Shown one piece after another: positions 17,165 through 26,198 of a stretch of DNA of 35,524 nucleotides (its first letter is position 1; the number at the start of each line of letters is the position of its first letter). The position numbers and the translations under genes were made by a program. Source of the DNA: Dolosigranulum pigrum ATCC 51524 (GTDB taxonomy: Bacteria; Bacillota; Bacilli; Lactobacillales; Carnobacteriaceae_A). The stretch spans positions 375,019-410,542 of the forward strand of contig NZ_JH601103.1 in assembly GCF_000245815.1 (NCBI RefSeq), written 5' to 3'. A model generated the notes under the pieces. That model did not search any database. It saw nothing but the letters and a program-made list of their open reading frames with translations, and was not told the DNA's origin.

Positions 17165-18778
17165 TTATTTATTTGAATGATAGCTTAACTTCATCTGATC
17201 AATCTCAACAGCGAGATCTTCATAGGGCACATGGGTTGTCAGTAACAGTGGTGTTAACCGATCAAACACCGGGAATGGACCATATGTGATTCCTATCAAA
17301 TTGCTTCCCATCATATCATAATAGGCTGTTCCCACTTGCAAGCGGTACTGCTTATCCGTTCGAGCTTGGCCCTGAATTGTTACGTATACACTATCTGCAT
17401 CTGTTTCGAGATAGATTTCTTTTTTCGTATTCATCCGCTCTAATGTGGTATAATTCCCATCATCAGCGTATCGGTAATAATTTTTCAGTTGATCGCCACT
17501 AATCTGGGTAGCCTCTGTGCAGTGATCAGGTCGAATCATTAGCTGACCATCCAGTTCAACTTGAATAGTCCTTACACCCAGATGCTGCGTAGCTTCTGGC
17601 AGTGAGAAAGTTAGTTCTTTATTTTTGCAAGATACATGGACTGGATCGCCACTCTCTATTAAGGTCGCTGCTCGTACCGAATTCGCGATTCCACTAATCG
17701 TTACATCCTGTCTATCTGTGTCAAAAATATGCACATAAAGCATGTCATCCTTCGCTGTCAACTCTCCCCAACTTGGCGCAGATAACTGAGTTCCACTAGT
17801 CCCAAACAAGCTCTGGCCATGTTTATCCAACCACTGACCAATTGCTTCTAAAACTTCCCGCTCAAATGGTACCAAGCTCCCGTCCCCTTTTGGCCCAATA
17901 TTGAGCAAATAATTCCCCCCACGAGCACGAACTGCGATAAGATTCTGAATCAATTGCTTCACCTTACCCGTCAGATCCTCACGCACTTGCCACGAACGAT
18001 AGCCCCACGTCTCATGATAAATCGATGCCGGTGTCTGCCACGGTCCATCCAGAGCTTGAGCTGGAATTTGATTATCTCCTAACGTCCGAAAATCTCCCTG
18101 ATTATGCCAAATCCGACCGTTAATCGCACAATTCGGCTGAAAATGAGCAACCAATTGCTTCAAGCGTTGACTCTGCTCCAACGTCGGATAGCCCATATCG
18201 AACCATAATTCAACAATCTCACCATACTGAGTCAAGAGTTCTGTCAATTGTGCTTCAATATAATGGGCCAAATCAGATGAAATCCGATTATTGTTATCAT
18301 AATCATAGTCATGACCCGCATGCCAATCAACTAATGAATAATATAATCCAAACTTCATCCCCTGACGTGCACACTCTTCCGCTAGCTCTCCAACAATATC
18401 TCGCTGTCCCGCCATATTATCCACACTATTGTATGATGTCGTCTCCGTCTTCCACAAACAAAACCCATCGTGATGCTTACTAGTTAATACAATATAGCGC
18501 ATCCCCGCCTGCTTCGCTAATTGAACAATCTCTTGTGGATCAAAATGCTCAAGCGTCATCGCCTGAGCTTGATTCAGATACGCTTCATCAGGAATATCGG
18601 CCCACATCTTAATCTGTTCACTATAGCCTTGCTTAACTGGCTTGCCTTTATATTCCCCACCAAACGCTGAATACACGCCAAAATGAATAAATAACCCGAA
18701 TCCCAATGTTTGCCACTGCTTCACTTTCATATCAGATGAAGTGGGACGAATGCCTTGAATGCTCATCTGCTCTACCAT
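17165..18778 (-). CDS. Alpha-L-fucosidase (GH29)
   Basis: Removes terminal L-fucose from glycans or oligosaccharides. The 537-residue protein lacks a signal peptide and should act in the cytoplasm on imported fucosylated sugars. The family motif KHHDGFCLW is at 101-109, the catalytic nucleophile is Asp194 in ELWFDMG, and GGNYLLNIGPKGDG lies near residue 285. The C-terminal 200 residues form a beta-rich appended domain. The ATG at 18778 follows GGAGGAATAAAC, and this ribosome site overlaps the end of the upstream hexosaminidase gene, so the two are translationally coupled. Confidence 0.93.
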   Translation of the reverse strand: MVEQMSIQGIRPTSSDMKVKQWQTLGFGLFIHFGVYSAFGGEYKGKPVKQGYSEQIKMWADIPDEAYLNQAQAMTLEHFDPQEIVQLAKQAGMRYIVLTSKHHDGFCLWKTETTSYNSVDNMAGQRDIVGELAEECARQGMKFGLYYSLVDWHAGHDYDYDNNNRISSDLAHYIEAQLTELLTQYGEIVELWFDMGYPTLEQSQRLKQLVAHFQPNCAINGRIWHNQGDFRTLGDNQIPAQALDGPWQTPASIYHETWGYRSWQVREDLTGKVKQLIQNLIAVRARGGNYLLNIGPKGDGSLVPFEREVLEAIGQWLDKHGQSLFGTSGTQLSAPSWGELTAKDDMLYVHIFDTDRQDVTISGIANSVRAATLIESGDPVHVSCKNKELTFSLPEATQHLGVRTIQVELDGQLMIRPDHCTEATQISGDQLKNYYRYADDGNYTTLERMNTKKEIYLETDADSVYVTIQGQARTDKQYRLQVGTAYYDMMGSNLIGITYGPFPVFDRLTPLLLTTHVPYEDLAVEIDQMKLSYHSNK

Positions 18779-18780
18779 GT

Positions 18781-20355
18781 TTATTCCTCCACTCTAACTG
18801 GACTAACCCCTTCCAACTCACGTCTACCTATAATTGCTTCTAGAGCTGTCTTAACCGCTTCTGCTGAATTTTCATACGTATTAATCCAGCGCTCAATGTG
18901 CTGGAACTGACGCCCGACATACGGCTGCTTTAATCCGATGAGATAAACTGGCACTTGCTGGGCTATCCGGCTTATCAACTCAGCAAACGCACTCCCATCA
19001 GCTAAACTCTTCACCCCAATAATTACGGCTTCTGCCTGGTCTACTTGTTCTCGCAATGTCGACTCATCGAAGGCTTGCTCATCCACAACAGCTGTCTCTA
19101 CTTGAGAAAAAATAGTCTGCGCTTGGCGGAATAATAATGACTCACCATCTTGCGTATCTTCGGCTACTGTATCATGATGATCAATGACATCAATCACGAA
19201 TACAGCTGTATCGGTAGGGATGGATTGACCTGCCACCACCTCTGTCACCGATTGATGATAAATATCACGTGCCAATGCTTGCTTCTCTTCTGTAAAAAAT
19301 GATTCACTCGAATAATCCACAGTAAAGGTTATATTTCGGCGCTCAATTAAGTCTTGAATGCGAGACTGGGCTGTTGTTAATCTCTCAGTTGTGATCTGAC
19401 CCGCTTCGACAGCTTGATAGACTTGTTCGAGTGCTTGAATTTGCTCCTCATACGTATGCGAAACAATCAACATATCCACACCAGCTTGCAACGCACGTAC
19501 TGCTGCTACAGCTACCCCAAATGTGGTTGAAATAGCTCGCATCTCCAAACAGTCCGACACCACAACCCCTTGATACCCTAGTTCCTCGCGCAATAAGTCT
19601 GTCATAACCGCAGAAGACAATGTTGCAGGGGTCTGACCGTCTGTTTCAAGCGCATCGAAGACAATATGAGTCGTCATAATAGAATCGACATTATGGTGAA
19701 TCGCTTCAATAAATGGCTTCAATTCTACCTCGAAGAGTCGCTCGCGCCCGTGAGAAACATGCGGCAATACTAAGTGCGAATCTACACTTGTATCCCCATG
19801 ACCTGGGAAGTGCTTCACAGAATGAACAATGCCACTTGCCTGATACCCCTGAACCGCAGCTGTAGCGAAGGAAGCCACTTTTGTCGGATCTTCTCCGAAC
19901 GATCGCACATTAATTACCGGGTTGTTGGGATTATTATTCACATCCAACACCGGTGCCAGATTCCAATTAATCCCTAATGTTAATAAATCTTCTCCGGTCG
20001 CCTTAGCCACATCGAAGGCCCGAGACGGTTGCTCTGTTGCTCCAATCGCCATCGCTCCCGGATATTCCATATATTGACGAGGAATCCGCTTCACTGATCC
20101 ATTCTCTTGATCAATCGCAATTAACAACGGTTGCTCATAACCAGCTGCTTGCGCCTCCGCTTGCAAATCCGACGTCAACCGTCTAATTTGCTCCAGATTA
20201 GCCAAGTTCCGCGCAAATAAAATAATGCCCCCCACATGGTACTCATGAATTAACGACTTCACCTGTTCATTAACCGTCAACCCATCAAACCCTACCACAA
20301 ATAATTTCCCAACTTGCTTTCTCAACTGATCAATCATCTCATCACTCACTTCCAT
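18781..20355 (-). CDS. Beta-N-acetylhexosaminidase (GH3, NagZ-like)
   Basis: Releases terminal beta-linked N-acetylglucosamine from muropeptides or host glycans. The 524-residue protein has the GH3 signature KHFPGHGDTSVDSH (181-194), typical of NagZ, whose Asp/His pair is the acid-base. The nucleophile is Asp268 in VVSDCLEMRA. A C-terminal GH3 domain follows from about residue 370. There is no signal peptide. The start is uncertain: the ATG at 20355 has a weak ribosome site, and an alternative ATG at 20337 has GAAGTGAG upstream. It is co-transcribed with the fucosidase, suggesting joint breakdown of fucosylated GlcNAc glycans. Confidence 0.9.
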   Translation of the reverse strand: MEVSDEMIDQLRKQVGKLFVVGFDGLTVNEQVKSLIHEYHVGGIILFARNLANLEQIRRLTSDLQAEAQAAGYEQPLLIAIDQENGSVKRIPRQYMEYPGAMAIGATEQPSRAFDVAKATGEDLLTLGINWNLAPVLDVNNNPNNPVINVRSFGEDPTKVASFATAAVQGYQASGIVHSVKHFPGHGDTSVDSHLVLPHVSHGRERLFEVELKPFIEAIHHNVDSIMTTHIVFDALETDGQTPATLSSAVMTDLLREELGYQGVVVSDCLEMRAISTTFGVAVAAVRALQAGVDMLIVSHTYEEQIQALEQVYQAVEAGQITTERLTTAQSRIQDLIERRNITFTVDYSSESFFTEEKQALARDIYHQSVTEVVAGQSIPTDTAVFVIDVIDHHDTVAEDTQDGESLLFRQAQTIFSQVETAVVDEQAFDESTLREQVDQAEAVIIGVKSLADGSAFAELISRIAQQVPVYLIGLKQPYVGRQFQHIERWINTYENSAEAVKTALEAIIGRRELEGVSPVRVEE

Positions 20356-20431
20356 ATAGTTATCTCTGATAGCTCTTACATCTATAGTATATCAAATAAT
20401 ACCAAAAGAAAATAATAAATCCTCTAAACAA

Positions 20432-20464
20432 TTATTTAGGAACACACTTATTTTTCCTAAATAA
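20432..20464. promoter_or_regulatory. 10-bp inverted repeat in the divergent control region
   Basis: TTATTTAGGA (20432-20441) and TCCTAAATAA (20455-20464) form a perfect dyad 13 bp apart, between the divergent hexosaminidase and D-aspartate ligase genes. It may be an operator for either side. No regulator is identified. Confidence 0.4.
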
Positions 20465-20498
20465 CATGCTCCACAACACATAACAACTAACTGATTTA

Positions 20499-20527
20499 TT
20501 TGTATTTTTTTAAATAAAGCGTATAAT
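20499..20527 (+). promoter_or_regulatory. Promoter of the D-aspartate ligase operon
   Basis: TTTGTA (20499-20504) is 17 bp from TATAAT (20522-20527); the start codon is 80 bases further on. Confidence 0.5.
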
Positions 20528-20606
20528 GAATATGTCTTATTAGTTGTTAGAATAGGTAAGTTAATTTTATAAATACACAATATTATACATGAACAGGAGT
20601 GGTTAG

Positions 20607-21854
20607 GTGGGCCAAGATAAACGAATTCAACCGATATTATTAGGAAGTGACTTTAATGTCTATGGAATGGCGCGGGCTTTCCACGAAGCTTACGGCGTGA
20701 ACTCGATTGCACTCGCCTCAGCACAATTATCCCCAACGAAATATTCTTCTATTGTCGATGTCCGTCCGCAAGCTGGTTTTAATACACCAGAAACCTTCAT
20801 CAAGGTCATGCGGGACTTTATCCACAATCATCAACAGGATACCGATACGGCTTATATCTTAATTGCATGTGGTGATGGGTATGCTGAGTTGGTGTCGATG
20901 TTTTTGGATGAGTTATCAGATTTCTTTATCTGTCCTTATATCTCACATGACTTGCATCAAAAATTAGAAAACAAAAAGGATTTTTATGCGTTATGCGACA
21001 CATATGATATGCCTTACCCACAGACAGTCTTCGTTGCTGCAGAAGAGGCTGGTCAGATTGATCAACTTGTTGAAGAATTACCGTTCGATTATCCAATGGT
21101 ACTGAAGCCCAATAATTCGATCTCTTACTTAGAAACAGAATTCGAAGGGAAGAAGAAGGCTTATTTCATTGACACAGCTGCGGAGATGAAACAAGTGCTG
21201 AAGCGCATTTATACAAGTGGTTACCCGGATGAGATGATTATTCAAGATATGATTCCTGGTGACGATACCCATATGCGTGTGTTGAATGTCTACGTCGATC
21301 AACATCACAACGTTCGGATGATGAGCTTGGGCCATGCTATTCTAGAAGATCCTGCACCAGCTGGCGTGGGTAACTATCTTGCTATCTTGCCGGACGAGAA
21401 TGATGAAATCTGTCGCCGGATCAAGCATTTCCTAGAAGATATACACTATACAGGTTTTGCCAACTTCGATATGAAGTACGATAGTCGTGATGGACAATAT
21501 AAACTATTCGAAATCAATCTTCGTCAAGGGCGCAGTAGCTTCTTTGTCACCTTGAGTGGTGAGAATATGGCCGCTCAAGTCGTCAATGATTATGTAAAAC
21601 AAGTTCCTTTCGAAGCAACGACTTATGTAAAGGGAGATGCTGTTTGGTTAGGAGCACCGAAGTCCTTAATTACGCGCTATGTAGATGATGAAGCGCTAGT
21701 CAATGAAGTCAATCGCTTATATAAGGCCGGTAATTACGGGTATACAGCCCTTTATAAAGCAGATCGTTCTCCCTTACGTTGGCTTCAACAAACCTATTCA
21801 TTGTACCGTTATTACTCGAATTTTAAAAAATATTTTAGGAAGAAGACGTTATGA
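20607..21854 (+). CDS. aslA: D-aspartate ligase (ATP-grasp)
   Basis: Probable ligase that attaches D-aspartate to the epsilon-amino group of L-Lys in the peptidoglycan precursor, the first step in building a D-Asp/D-Asn cross-bridge. The 415-residue protein starts at GTG (20607), seven bases after AGGAG. It has an ATP-grasp fold: LLGSDFNVYGMARAF at the N-terminus, MVLKPNNSISY near residue 165, and metal-binding KLFEINLRQGRSS near 315. The length fits the Lactococcus and Enterococcus faecium ligases. The next gene is a racemase with a 4-base ATGA overlap, supplying the D-aspartate. Related carboxylate-amine ligases cannot be fully excluded. Confidence 0.82.
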   Translation: MGQDKRIQPILLGSDFNVYGMARAFHEAYGVNSIALASAQLSPTKYSSIVDVRPQAGFNTPETFIKVMRDFIHNHQQDTDTAYILIACGDGYAELVSMFLDELSDFFICPYISHDLHQKLENKKDFYALCDTYDMPYPQTVFVAAEEAGQIDQLVEELPFDYPMVLKPNNSISYLETEFEGKKKAYFIDTAAEMKQVLKRIYTSGYPDEMIIQDMIPGDDTHMRVLNVYVDQHHNVRMMSLGHAILEDPAPAGVGNYLAILPDENDEICRRIKHFLEDIHYTGFANFDMKYDSRDGQYKLFEINLRQGRSSFFVTLSGENMAAQVVNDYVKQVPFEATTYVKGDAVWLGAPKSLITRYVDDEALVNEVNRLYKAGNYGYTALYKADRSPLRWLQQTYSLYRYYSNFKKYFRKKTL

Positions 21855-22582
21855 GAAATTTTTTTGTTATCTTAGGAGGTATGGGGACGTTAGCAAGTGA
21901 GAGCTTCGTCCACCAACTGAATCAACAAACCCCAGCTACGTGCGATCAAGATTATTGCAATTATATCTTGGCAAATCATGCGACGATTCCCGACCGAACA
22001 GATTATATCATCGGTAAGTCGCAAGATAATCCCTTAGATAGTTTGCAAGAAGATATTGAACAATTATCTGCACTAGCACCAGAGTTTTTTGTCTTGACAT
22101 GTAATACGGCTCATTACTTCCATGATCAACTGCAAGCAATGACAGACATTCCGATCTTGCATATGCCACGTATTGCTGTTCAGGCGATTCCATCTGAACT
22201 ACCGCATTCAGCTGAACATCCGCTACGTGTAAGTGTGCTTGGTACTGAGGGGACTATGAAGATTGGCGTTTATCAGCAAGCTGTCGAAGCACAAGGTTAT
22301 CAATATTGCCCACCAAGCGTCGATTTACAGGCAAAAATTACTCACCTCATTTATCATGAAGTCAAAGGACACAAACGCTTGAATGTCGCCTTACTAGAAG
22401 AAATTATTCGTCAAGCTCAGACAGAGTTGAACTGTGATGTGGTTATCTTAGGCTGTACCGAACTCTCATATGTCTATGCTGAGACAGACTGCTTCGGTGG
22501 CAATCCTCCCCTGCCAATTATCGATGCACAAGGTGAACTCGTCACTGCAACCCTTGCTCGCTACAAACATCCTCATCACTAA
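21851..22582 (+). CDS. racD: Aspartate racemase
   Basis: Converts L-aspartate to D-aspartate through two catalytic cysteines. The 243-residue protein has FFVILGGMGTLASE at the N-terminus, Cys in FVLTCNTAHYF near residue 82 and Cys in VVILGCTELSY near residue 200, both standard for the aspartate/glutamate racemase family. It overlaps the preceding ligase by ATGA and is followed by a terminator. The pairing with a D-aspartate ligase is known from organisms with Lys-D-Asp cross-bridges and favours aspartate as the substrate. Confidence 0.9.
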   Translation: MRNFFVILGGMGTLASESFVHQLNQQTPATCDQDYCNYILANHATIPDRTDYIIGKSQDNPLDSLQEDIEQLSALAPEFFVLTCNTAHYFHDQLQAMTDIPILHMPRIAVQAIPSELPHSAEHPLRVSVLGTEGTMKIGVYQQAVEAQGYQYCPPSVDLQAKITHLIYHEVKGHKRLNVALLEEIIRQAQTELNCDVVILGCTELSYVYAETDCFGGNPPLPIIDAQGELVTATLARYKHPHH

Positions 22583-22583
22583 A

Positions 22584-22645
22584 AATAGCTAAATAAGCCT
22601 ACTCCCTATGTGTTGGAGAGTAGGCTTATTTTTAGTTTAGCTATT
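22584..22645. terminator. Bidirectional terminator between racD and the ROK kinase
   Basis: AATAAGCCTACTC (22592-22604) and GAGTAGGCTTATT (22618-22630) form a 13-bp stem with flanking A and T runs, further extended by AATAGCTAAA and TTTAGCTATT. It serves the convergent genes. Confidence 0.9.
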
Positions 22646-23513
22646 ATTTTTGTTCTTGCTTAAAGTGATAGACCGCACCGATTAAATTAGCATCATTCTT
22701 AAAGTGGCAGGTCTGCAGATTAGGTCGATACGGGAATAACAAGTTATACCGATCAACTAAGTCATACATAGTGTCATATAATGAATCAATTAAGTCTGGC
22801 TTATTCGAAAAACCGCCACCGATCGCAATAATCTCCGGATCAAACACAAATGTCAAATTGTATAAACCTCTAGCTAGACTCTCGAATTGATAAGCAACTT
22901 CTTCTATTGCAACTGCATCACCTTGCTCGGCCTGTTTGTACACCTCTGTAGCCTCTACAGTCTCGCCAGTACGATTAGCATACCGCTTAGCTAAGTTCAC
23001 AGGGCTACCAGACTGGCTCCAATTATCCCCAGCCTGACCAACTAACATCATTCCGAATTCTCCCGCTGACAAGTTCGCTCCGCGGTATAACTTCCCTTGG
23101 TGAATAAGCGCGCCACCGATTCCCGTTCCAATGACGACCAACAGCATACTATCGGCATCTTTGCCCACACCACGCCAATATTCCGCTAAGGCCGCACAGT
23201 TCGCATCGTTCTCAATCGTCACAGGCAACCCTAATGCATATTCCAGTTCATCAAAGATTGGAAAAAAGTGAATGTATTCAATTGCACTCACGCCAACAAT
23301 CTGTCCTAAACGCTTATCAACCGTTCCTGGCGCCGAAATCGCAACCCCTTCCAAGTCATAATCAACTGCGAACGATTCTTTAATCTCAACCATCGTCTCT
23401 TTCATCTCAGCCCACGTATCTGGTGTAGCGAATGACTGAACTGTGATGCTCTCATCTGTCCACACACCATATTTTACTGATGTTCCTCCAATATCGAATG
23501 CAAGAATGGCCAT
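22644..23513 (-). CDS. ROK family sugar kinase
   Basis: ATP-dependent kinase of the ROK family, acting on a hexose or aminosugar such as glucose, N-acetylglucosamine or N-acetylmannosamine. The ATG at 23513 has GAGGGG eight bases upstream; the GTG at 23528 overlaps that site. Motifs are the phosphate loop LAFDIGGTSVKYGVW at the N-terminus, the sugar-binding ENDANCAALAE near residue 103, VIGTGIGGALI near 130, and GGGFSN near 240. The zinc-binding CxCGxxGC of many ROK kinases is absent. The nearby hexosaminidase could supply its substrate. The precise sugar is not readable. Confidence 0.88.
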   Translation of the reverse strand: MAILAFDIGGTSVKYGVWTDESITVQSFATPDTWAEMKETMVEIKESFAVDYDLEGVAISAPGTVDKRLGQIVGVSAIEYIHFFPIFDELEYALGLPVTIENDANCAALAEYWRGVGKDADSMLLVVIGTGIGGALIHQGKLYRGANLSAGEFGMMLVGQAGDNWSQSGSPVNLAKRYANRTGETVEATEVYKQAEQGDAVAIEEVAYQFESLARGLYNLTFVFDPEIIAIGGGFSNKPDLIDSLYDTMYDLVDRYNLLFPYRPNLQTCHFKNDANLIGAVYHFKQEQK

Positions 23514-23562
23514 TTGAATTCCCCTCACTATTATCTGTCTCCTCTATTATAAGGGAAATCCC

Positions 23563-23576
23563 GTGAAAACGATATA
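23563..23576. promoter_or_regulatory. Possible degenerate cre site upstream of the ROK kinase
   Basis: TGAAAACGATATAG resembles the catabolite-repression consensus TGWAANCGNTNWCA except at the last two positions. Too degenerate for a firm call. Confidence 0.25.
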
Positions 23577-23608
23577 GCTAGATGGAAATTTCTATCCGTT
23601 GAACCCAA

Positions 23609-23640
23609 AAATCCCTCACTCTACTTTAGAGTCAGGGATC
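23609..23640 (-). terminator. Terminator after the ROK kinase control region
   Basis: On the minus strand GATCCCTGACTC and GAGTGAGGGAT form a stem with one mismatch and are followed by TTTTTGG, ending transcription of the nucleotidase gene before the ROK kinase. Confidence 0.7.
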
Positions 23641-23674
23641 GGGGATTATTTATTTAATCATTCTTAATGAGAGA

Positions 23675-26005
23675 TTAGTCTTTTCGTGCAAATTTTTTCG
23701 TACCTAATCCACTAACTAATGACGTTAACCCAATTAAGCCGAGTGCCCACGCGCCGGTTGCGGTATCTGGTAGACGTACACCAGCTTTCTTTTGCTCTTT
23801 TTCTTCTTGTAATTTTTCTTCGACAAGAGCTTCTTTCGCAGTTGAACGTCCTTCAGCTGTTTTATCAGTTGCTTTTTGTGTGTCTTGTGACTCTTGAGCT
23901 TCCGCATTGTTTACTTGTTCCTCTTGCGTTGGCTGTTCAGTTGCTTGTTCCGAAGCACCTTCTGCTGGTTGATCGGCAGCTTTTGCTCCGAGACGTGTGA
24001 AGCCTAGTTCTTGTAAGTCTGAATCTGTTAGAGCTTTATCCGAAATCGTAATTCGGCCATCAACTTTAGGGTTAATCGGTCCTTTTTGTGCCTTAATATG
24101 GTTAATAACCGCATCAGAGAAGAGTTCACCTGATACATTTGCAATCTCATATTTAGTGAACATATCATAGCCATCACCACCTGCTAAGGTGAAATCACTG
24201 GATGCCACAGCGTACGTACGGTCCAAGTCAAGTGGTTCATCCCCCACACTAACCCCTACAATACGATCTCCAACTGGTCGAGTCAAATCAACGGCAACCT
24301 TCATCCCAGAGATCTGTAAGAAACCACCGTTCTGCTCTTCTGGCAATAGGCGAACAGAGTGCTCTAGTGCATCTTTAATCTCGCGACCAGGAATGTTAAT
24401 CGTCTCGACGGTGTTAATGAATGGTAAAACCTCAATCACACTACCGACTGTCAACTCACCAGATGCCAAGCTTGTACGAATACTTCCGCCATTAATCAAA
24501 GAAATATCTGCTCCGGAAAACTCACGAATAGCATCTGCGACAAAATTCGCTAAGTTCGTTTCACGTTTACGCACTGCATCACGTGCTCCATTCAAGTCAA
24601 CACTAGACTCTCCGATGACTTCATTTAATTTCTCATCCAATGATGCTTTGAACTTATCTAGCATCGCTTTTACTTCTGGATCTTCTTCGACAGTTTCACG
24701 CTTAATATCATCCGTATTCCCTACTGTTGAACTTGGGAGAACATCTAAGATATTTTCTTGTTTTCCGCGATTATCTTTCAATTCAAAATTTTCCTCCAAA
24801 GTAATTGTCTCTGCTGTTTTCTTCACTAGATTTCCGTCTTCATCAAAATCTAAGTGCACCAAGCCAATCATCTTCCCATATTCCCATGCCTGCGACACTA
24901 AGGTATTACCCACCATCTCGCCACCGATAACAGGCGTGTGTGAGTGTCCACCGATAATGACATCCAGTTCAGGAACTGCTTGGGCAATTTTTTTATCAAT
25001 ATTGTGCCCGACGTGAGTGAGTGCCACTAGATGACTGAATTGCTCACTTAATTGTTCGACTTGTTTTTTAGTGGCTTCAATCTCATCTGTAAAGCGAATA
25101 TCTTCTACATTTTTCGGGTGAGTAGTTGTTGGAGTATCTTGGGCCGTAATCCCAAAAATCCCAATCTTGCGTCCAAACACTTCCCATTCGACGAACGAAT
25201 CAAAAACTTGTTTGCCAGTATTCTTGTATTCCACATTAGACGAAATCGTCTTGAATGTATTCTCTTCATTGTTGGTCAACTCCAAGAGACGATCTAAGCC
25301 ATAGTTGAACTCGTGATTGCCTGGTACGAAGGCTTTATAGCCTAATTTGTTCAATAAATCTATCGCATTTTTTCCTTCCGACAAGTTCGTTTCATTCGTT
25401 CCGTGAATGGTGTCTCCCGCATCTACCATAATAAATTCATCGGCAAGTTCACGATATTTATCAGCCAATGTCTTCACATGAGCAAATCCTAAGTCATATC
25501 TAGAATCTCCCTTTGCACTTAAACGCCCGTGAAAATCATTCGTGTGCATAATAGTTGCCCGGCGGTATTTTTTCTTTTCTTTGTTATCTTTATTCTCGAC
25601 TGGTTTTGTTTGTTCCTGATTAGCTGGTTTTGTTTCTTCTTGATTGGATGCTTTTTCCTTATCGGTTTCGGCTTTTTCATTTATTTCTTCTGTCAGAGTG
25701 GATACCGCCTGTGTATCTACTGTGTCTGCTTCAGTTAGAGGAGTTACTTCCTCTACTTCACTCTTGTTATTCGGTGTTACTTGTGCTTCAAGTTCAACTA
25801 ATGCTTCTTCGTGTGTTTGATCATTTGCTTCTTCCGGCGCTAATTTATCGGTTGTAGCGGATTCCGTAGACTGGTTCTCCACTTCTTCTTGAGCACTTAC
25901 TGCCTGTGCTCCTAACCCCACAAGTCCTCCTAAGACCGTCACTGTCACGAACTGTTTCTTCACCTTGCGCAACACTTTTCGGTGCACTCGCTCCTGTTTG
26001 AACAT
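23675..26005 (-). CDS. Surface-anchored 5'-nucleotidase / UDP-sugar hydrolase
   Basis: A 776-residue exported enzyme predicted to hydrolyse extracellular nucleotides, releasing nucleosides such as adenosine. The signal peptide has a positive start and a hydrophobic core (VLGGLVGLGAQAVSA, cleavage near residue 38). A low-complexity acidic region follows (about 40-145). The metallophosphatase domain has MHTNDFHGRL near 154, GNHEFNYG, and GGHSHT, and the C-terminal 5'-nucleotidase domain has NGGSIRTSLASGELTVG. The C-terminus has a Glu-rich linker, LPDTA (745-749), a hydrophobic stretch and a positive tail, so it should be sortase-anchored. The sorting motif is LPDTA, not the usual LPXTG. Homologues such as AdsA make immunosuppressive adenosine. 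Confidence 0.9.
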   Translation of the reverse strand: MFKQERVHRKVLRKVKKQFVTVTVLGGLVGLGAQAVSAQEEVENQSTESATTDKLAPEEANDQTHEEALVELEAQVTPNNKSEVEEVTPLTEADTVDTQAVSTLTEEINEKAETDKEKASNQEETKPANQEQTKPVENKDNKEKKKYRRATIMHTNDFHGRLSAKGDSRYDLGFAHVKTLADKYRELADEFIMVDAGDTIHGTNETNLSEGKNAIDLLNKLGYKAFVPGNHEFNYGLDRLLELTNNEENTFKTISSNVEYKNTGKQVFDSFVEWEVFGRKIGIFGITAQDTPTTTHPKNVEDIRFTDEIEATKKQVEQLSEQFSHLVALTHVGHNIDKKIAQAVPELDVIIGGHSHTPVIGGEMVGNTLVSQAWEYGKMIGLVHLDFDEDGNLVKKTAETITLEENFELKDNRGKQENILDVLPSSTVGNTDDIKRETVEEDPEVKAMLDKFKASLDEKLNEVIGESSVDLNGARDAVRKRETNLANFVADAIREFSGADISLINGGSIRTSLASGELTVGSVIEVLPFINTVETINIPGREIKDALEHSVRLLPEEQNGGFLQISGMKVAVDLTRPVGDRIVGVSVGDEPLDLDRTYAVASSDFTLAGGDGYDMFTKYEIANVSGELFSDAVINHIKAQKGPINPKVDGRITISDKALTDSDLQELGFTRLGAKAADQPAEGASEQATEQPTQEEQVNNAEAQESQDTQKATDKTAEGRSTAKEALVEEKLQEEKEQKKAGVRLPDTATGAWALGLIGLTSLVSGLGTKKFARKD

Positions 26006-26046
26006 CCAATCCCTCTTTCTAAGTTTTATATTTAACTCCTACCCCT

Positions 26047-26120
26047 ATTATACCGCAACCGCGTACAAATGAAACCTTTTTATGAATAAAAATCATATAA
26101 TAATTGTTATTCATGTGAAT
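26047..26120 (-). promoter_or_regulatory. Control region of the surface nucleotidase gene
   Basis: A TATAAT hexamer on the minus strand (26047-26052) lies about 42 bases before the start codon, without a good -35 box. Upstream is a perfect palindrome ATTCATGTGAAT (26109-26120) in an AT-rich stretch, which could be an operator. Confidence 0.4.
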
Positions 26121-26156
26121 TATTATAGAAACTCATCCTAGAATAGCCAAAAAAGC

Positions 26157-26189
26157 CCGACCACTCTATATAATAGAATCGTCGGGCAT
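26157..26189 (-). terminator. Terminator after rlmB
   Basis: GCCCGAC and GTCGGGC form a stem on the minus strand followed by a run of T residues. Confidence 0.85.
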
Positions 26190-26198
26190 TCTGCTGTA

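Noticed and set aside
20392..20580. 62-residue minus-strand frame between nagZ and the ligase
   Set aside because: It lies over the dyad and the ligase promoter and has no ribosome site.
23563..23576. Firm cre site upstream of the ROK kinase
   Set aside because: The last two consensus positions do not match, so it is only kept as a low-confidence note.
24189..25016. 275-residue plus-strand frame inside the nucleotidase gene
   Set aside because: It is antisense to conserved metallophosphatase motifs, rich in Ser and Pro as expected for a shadow frame.
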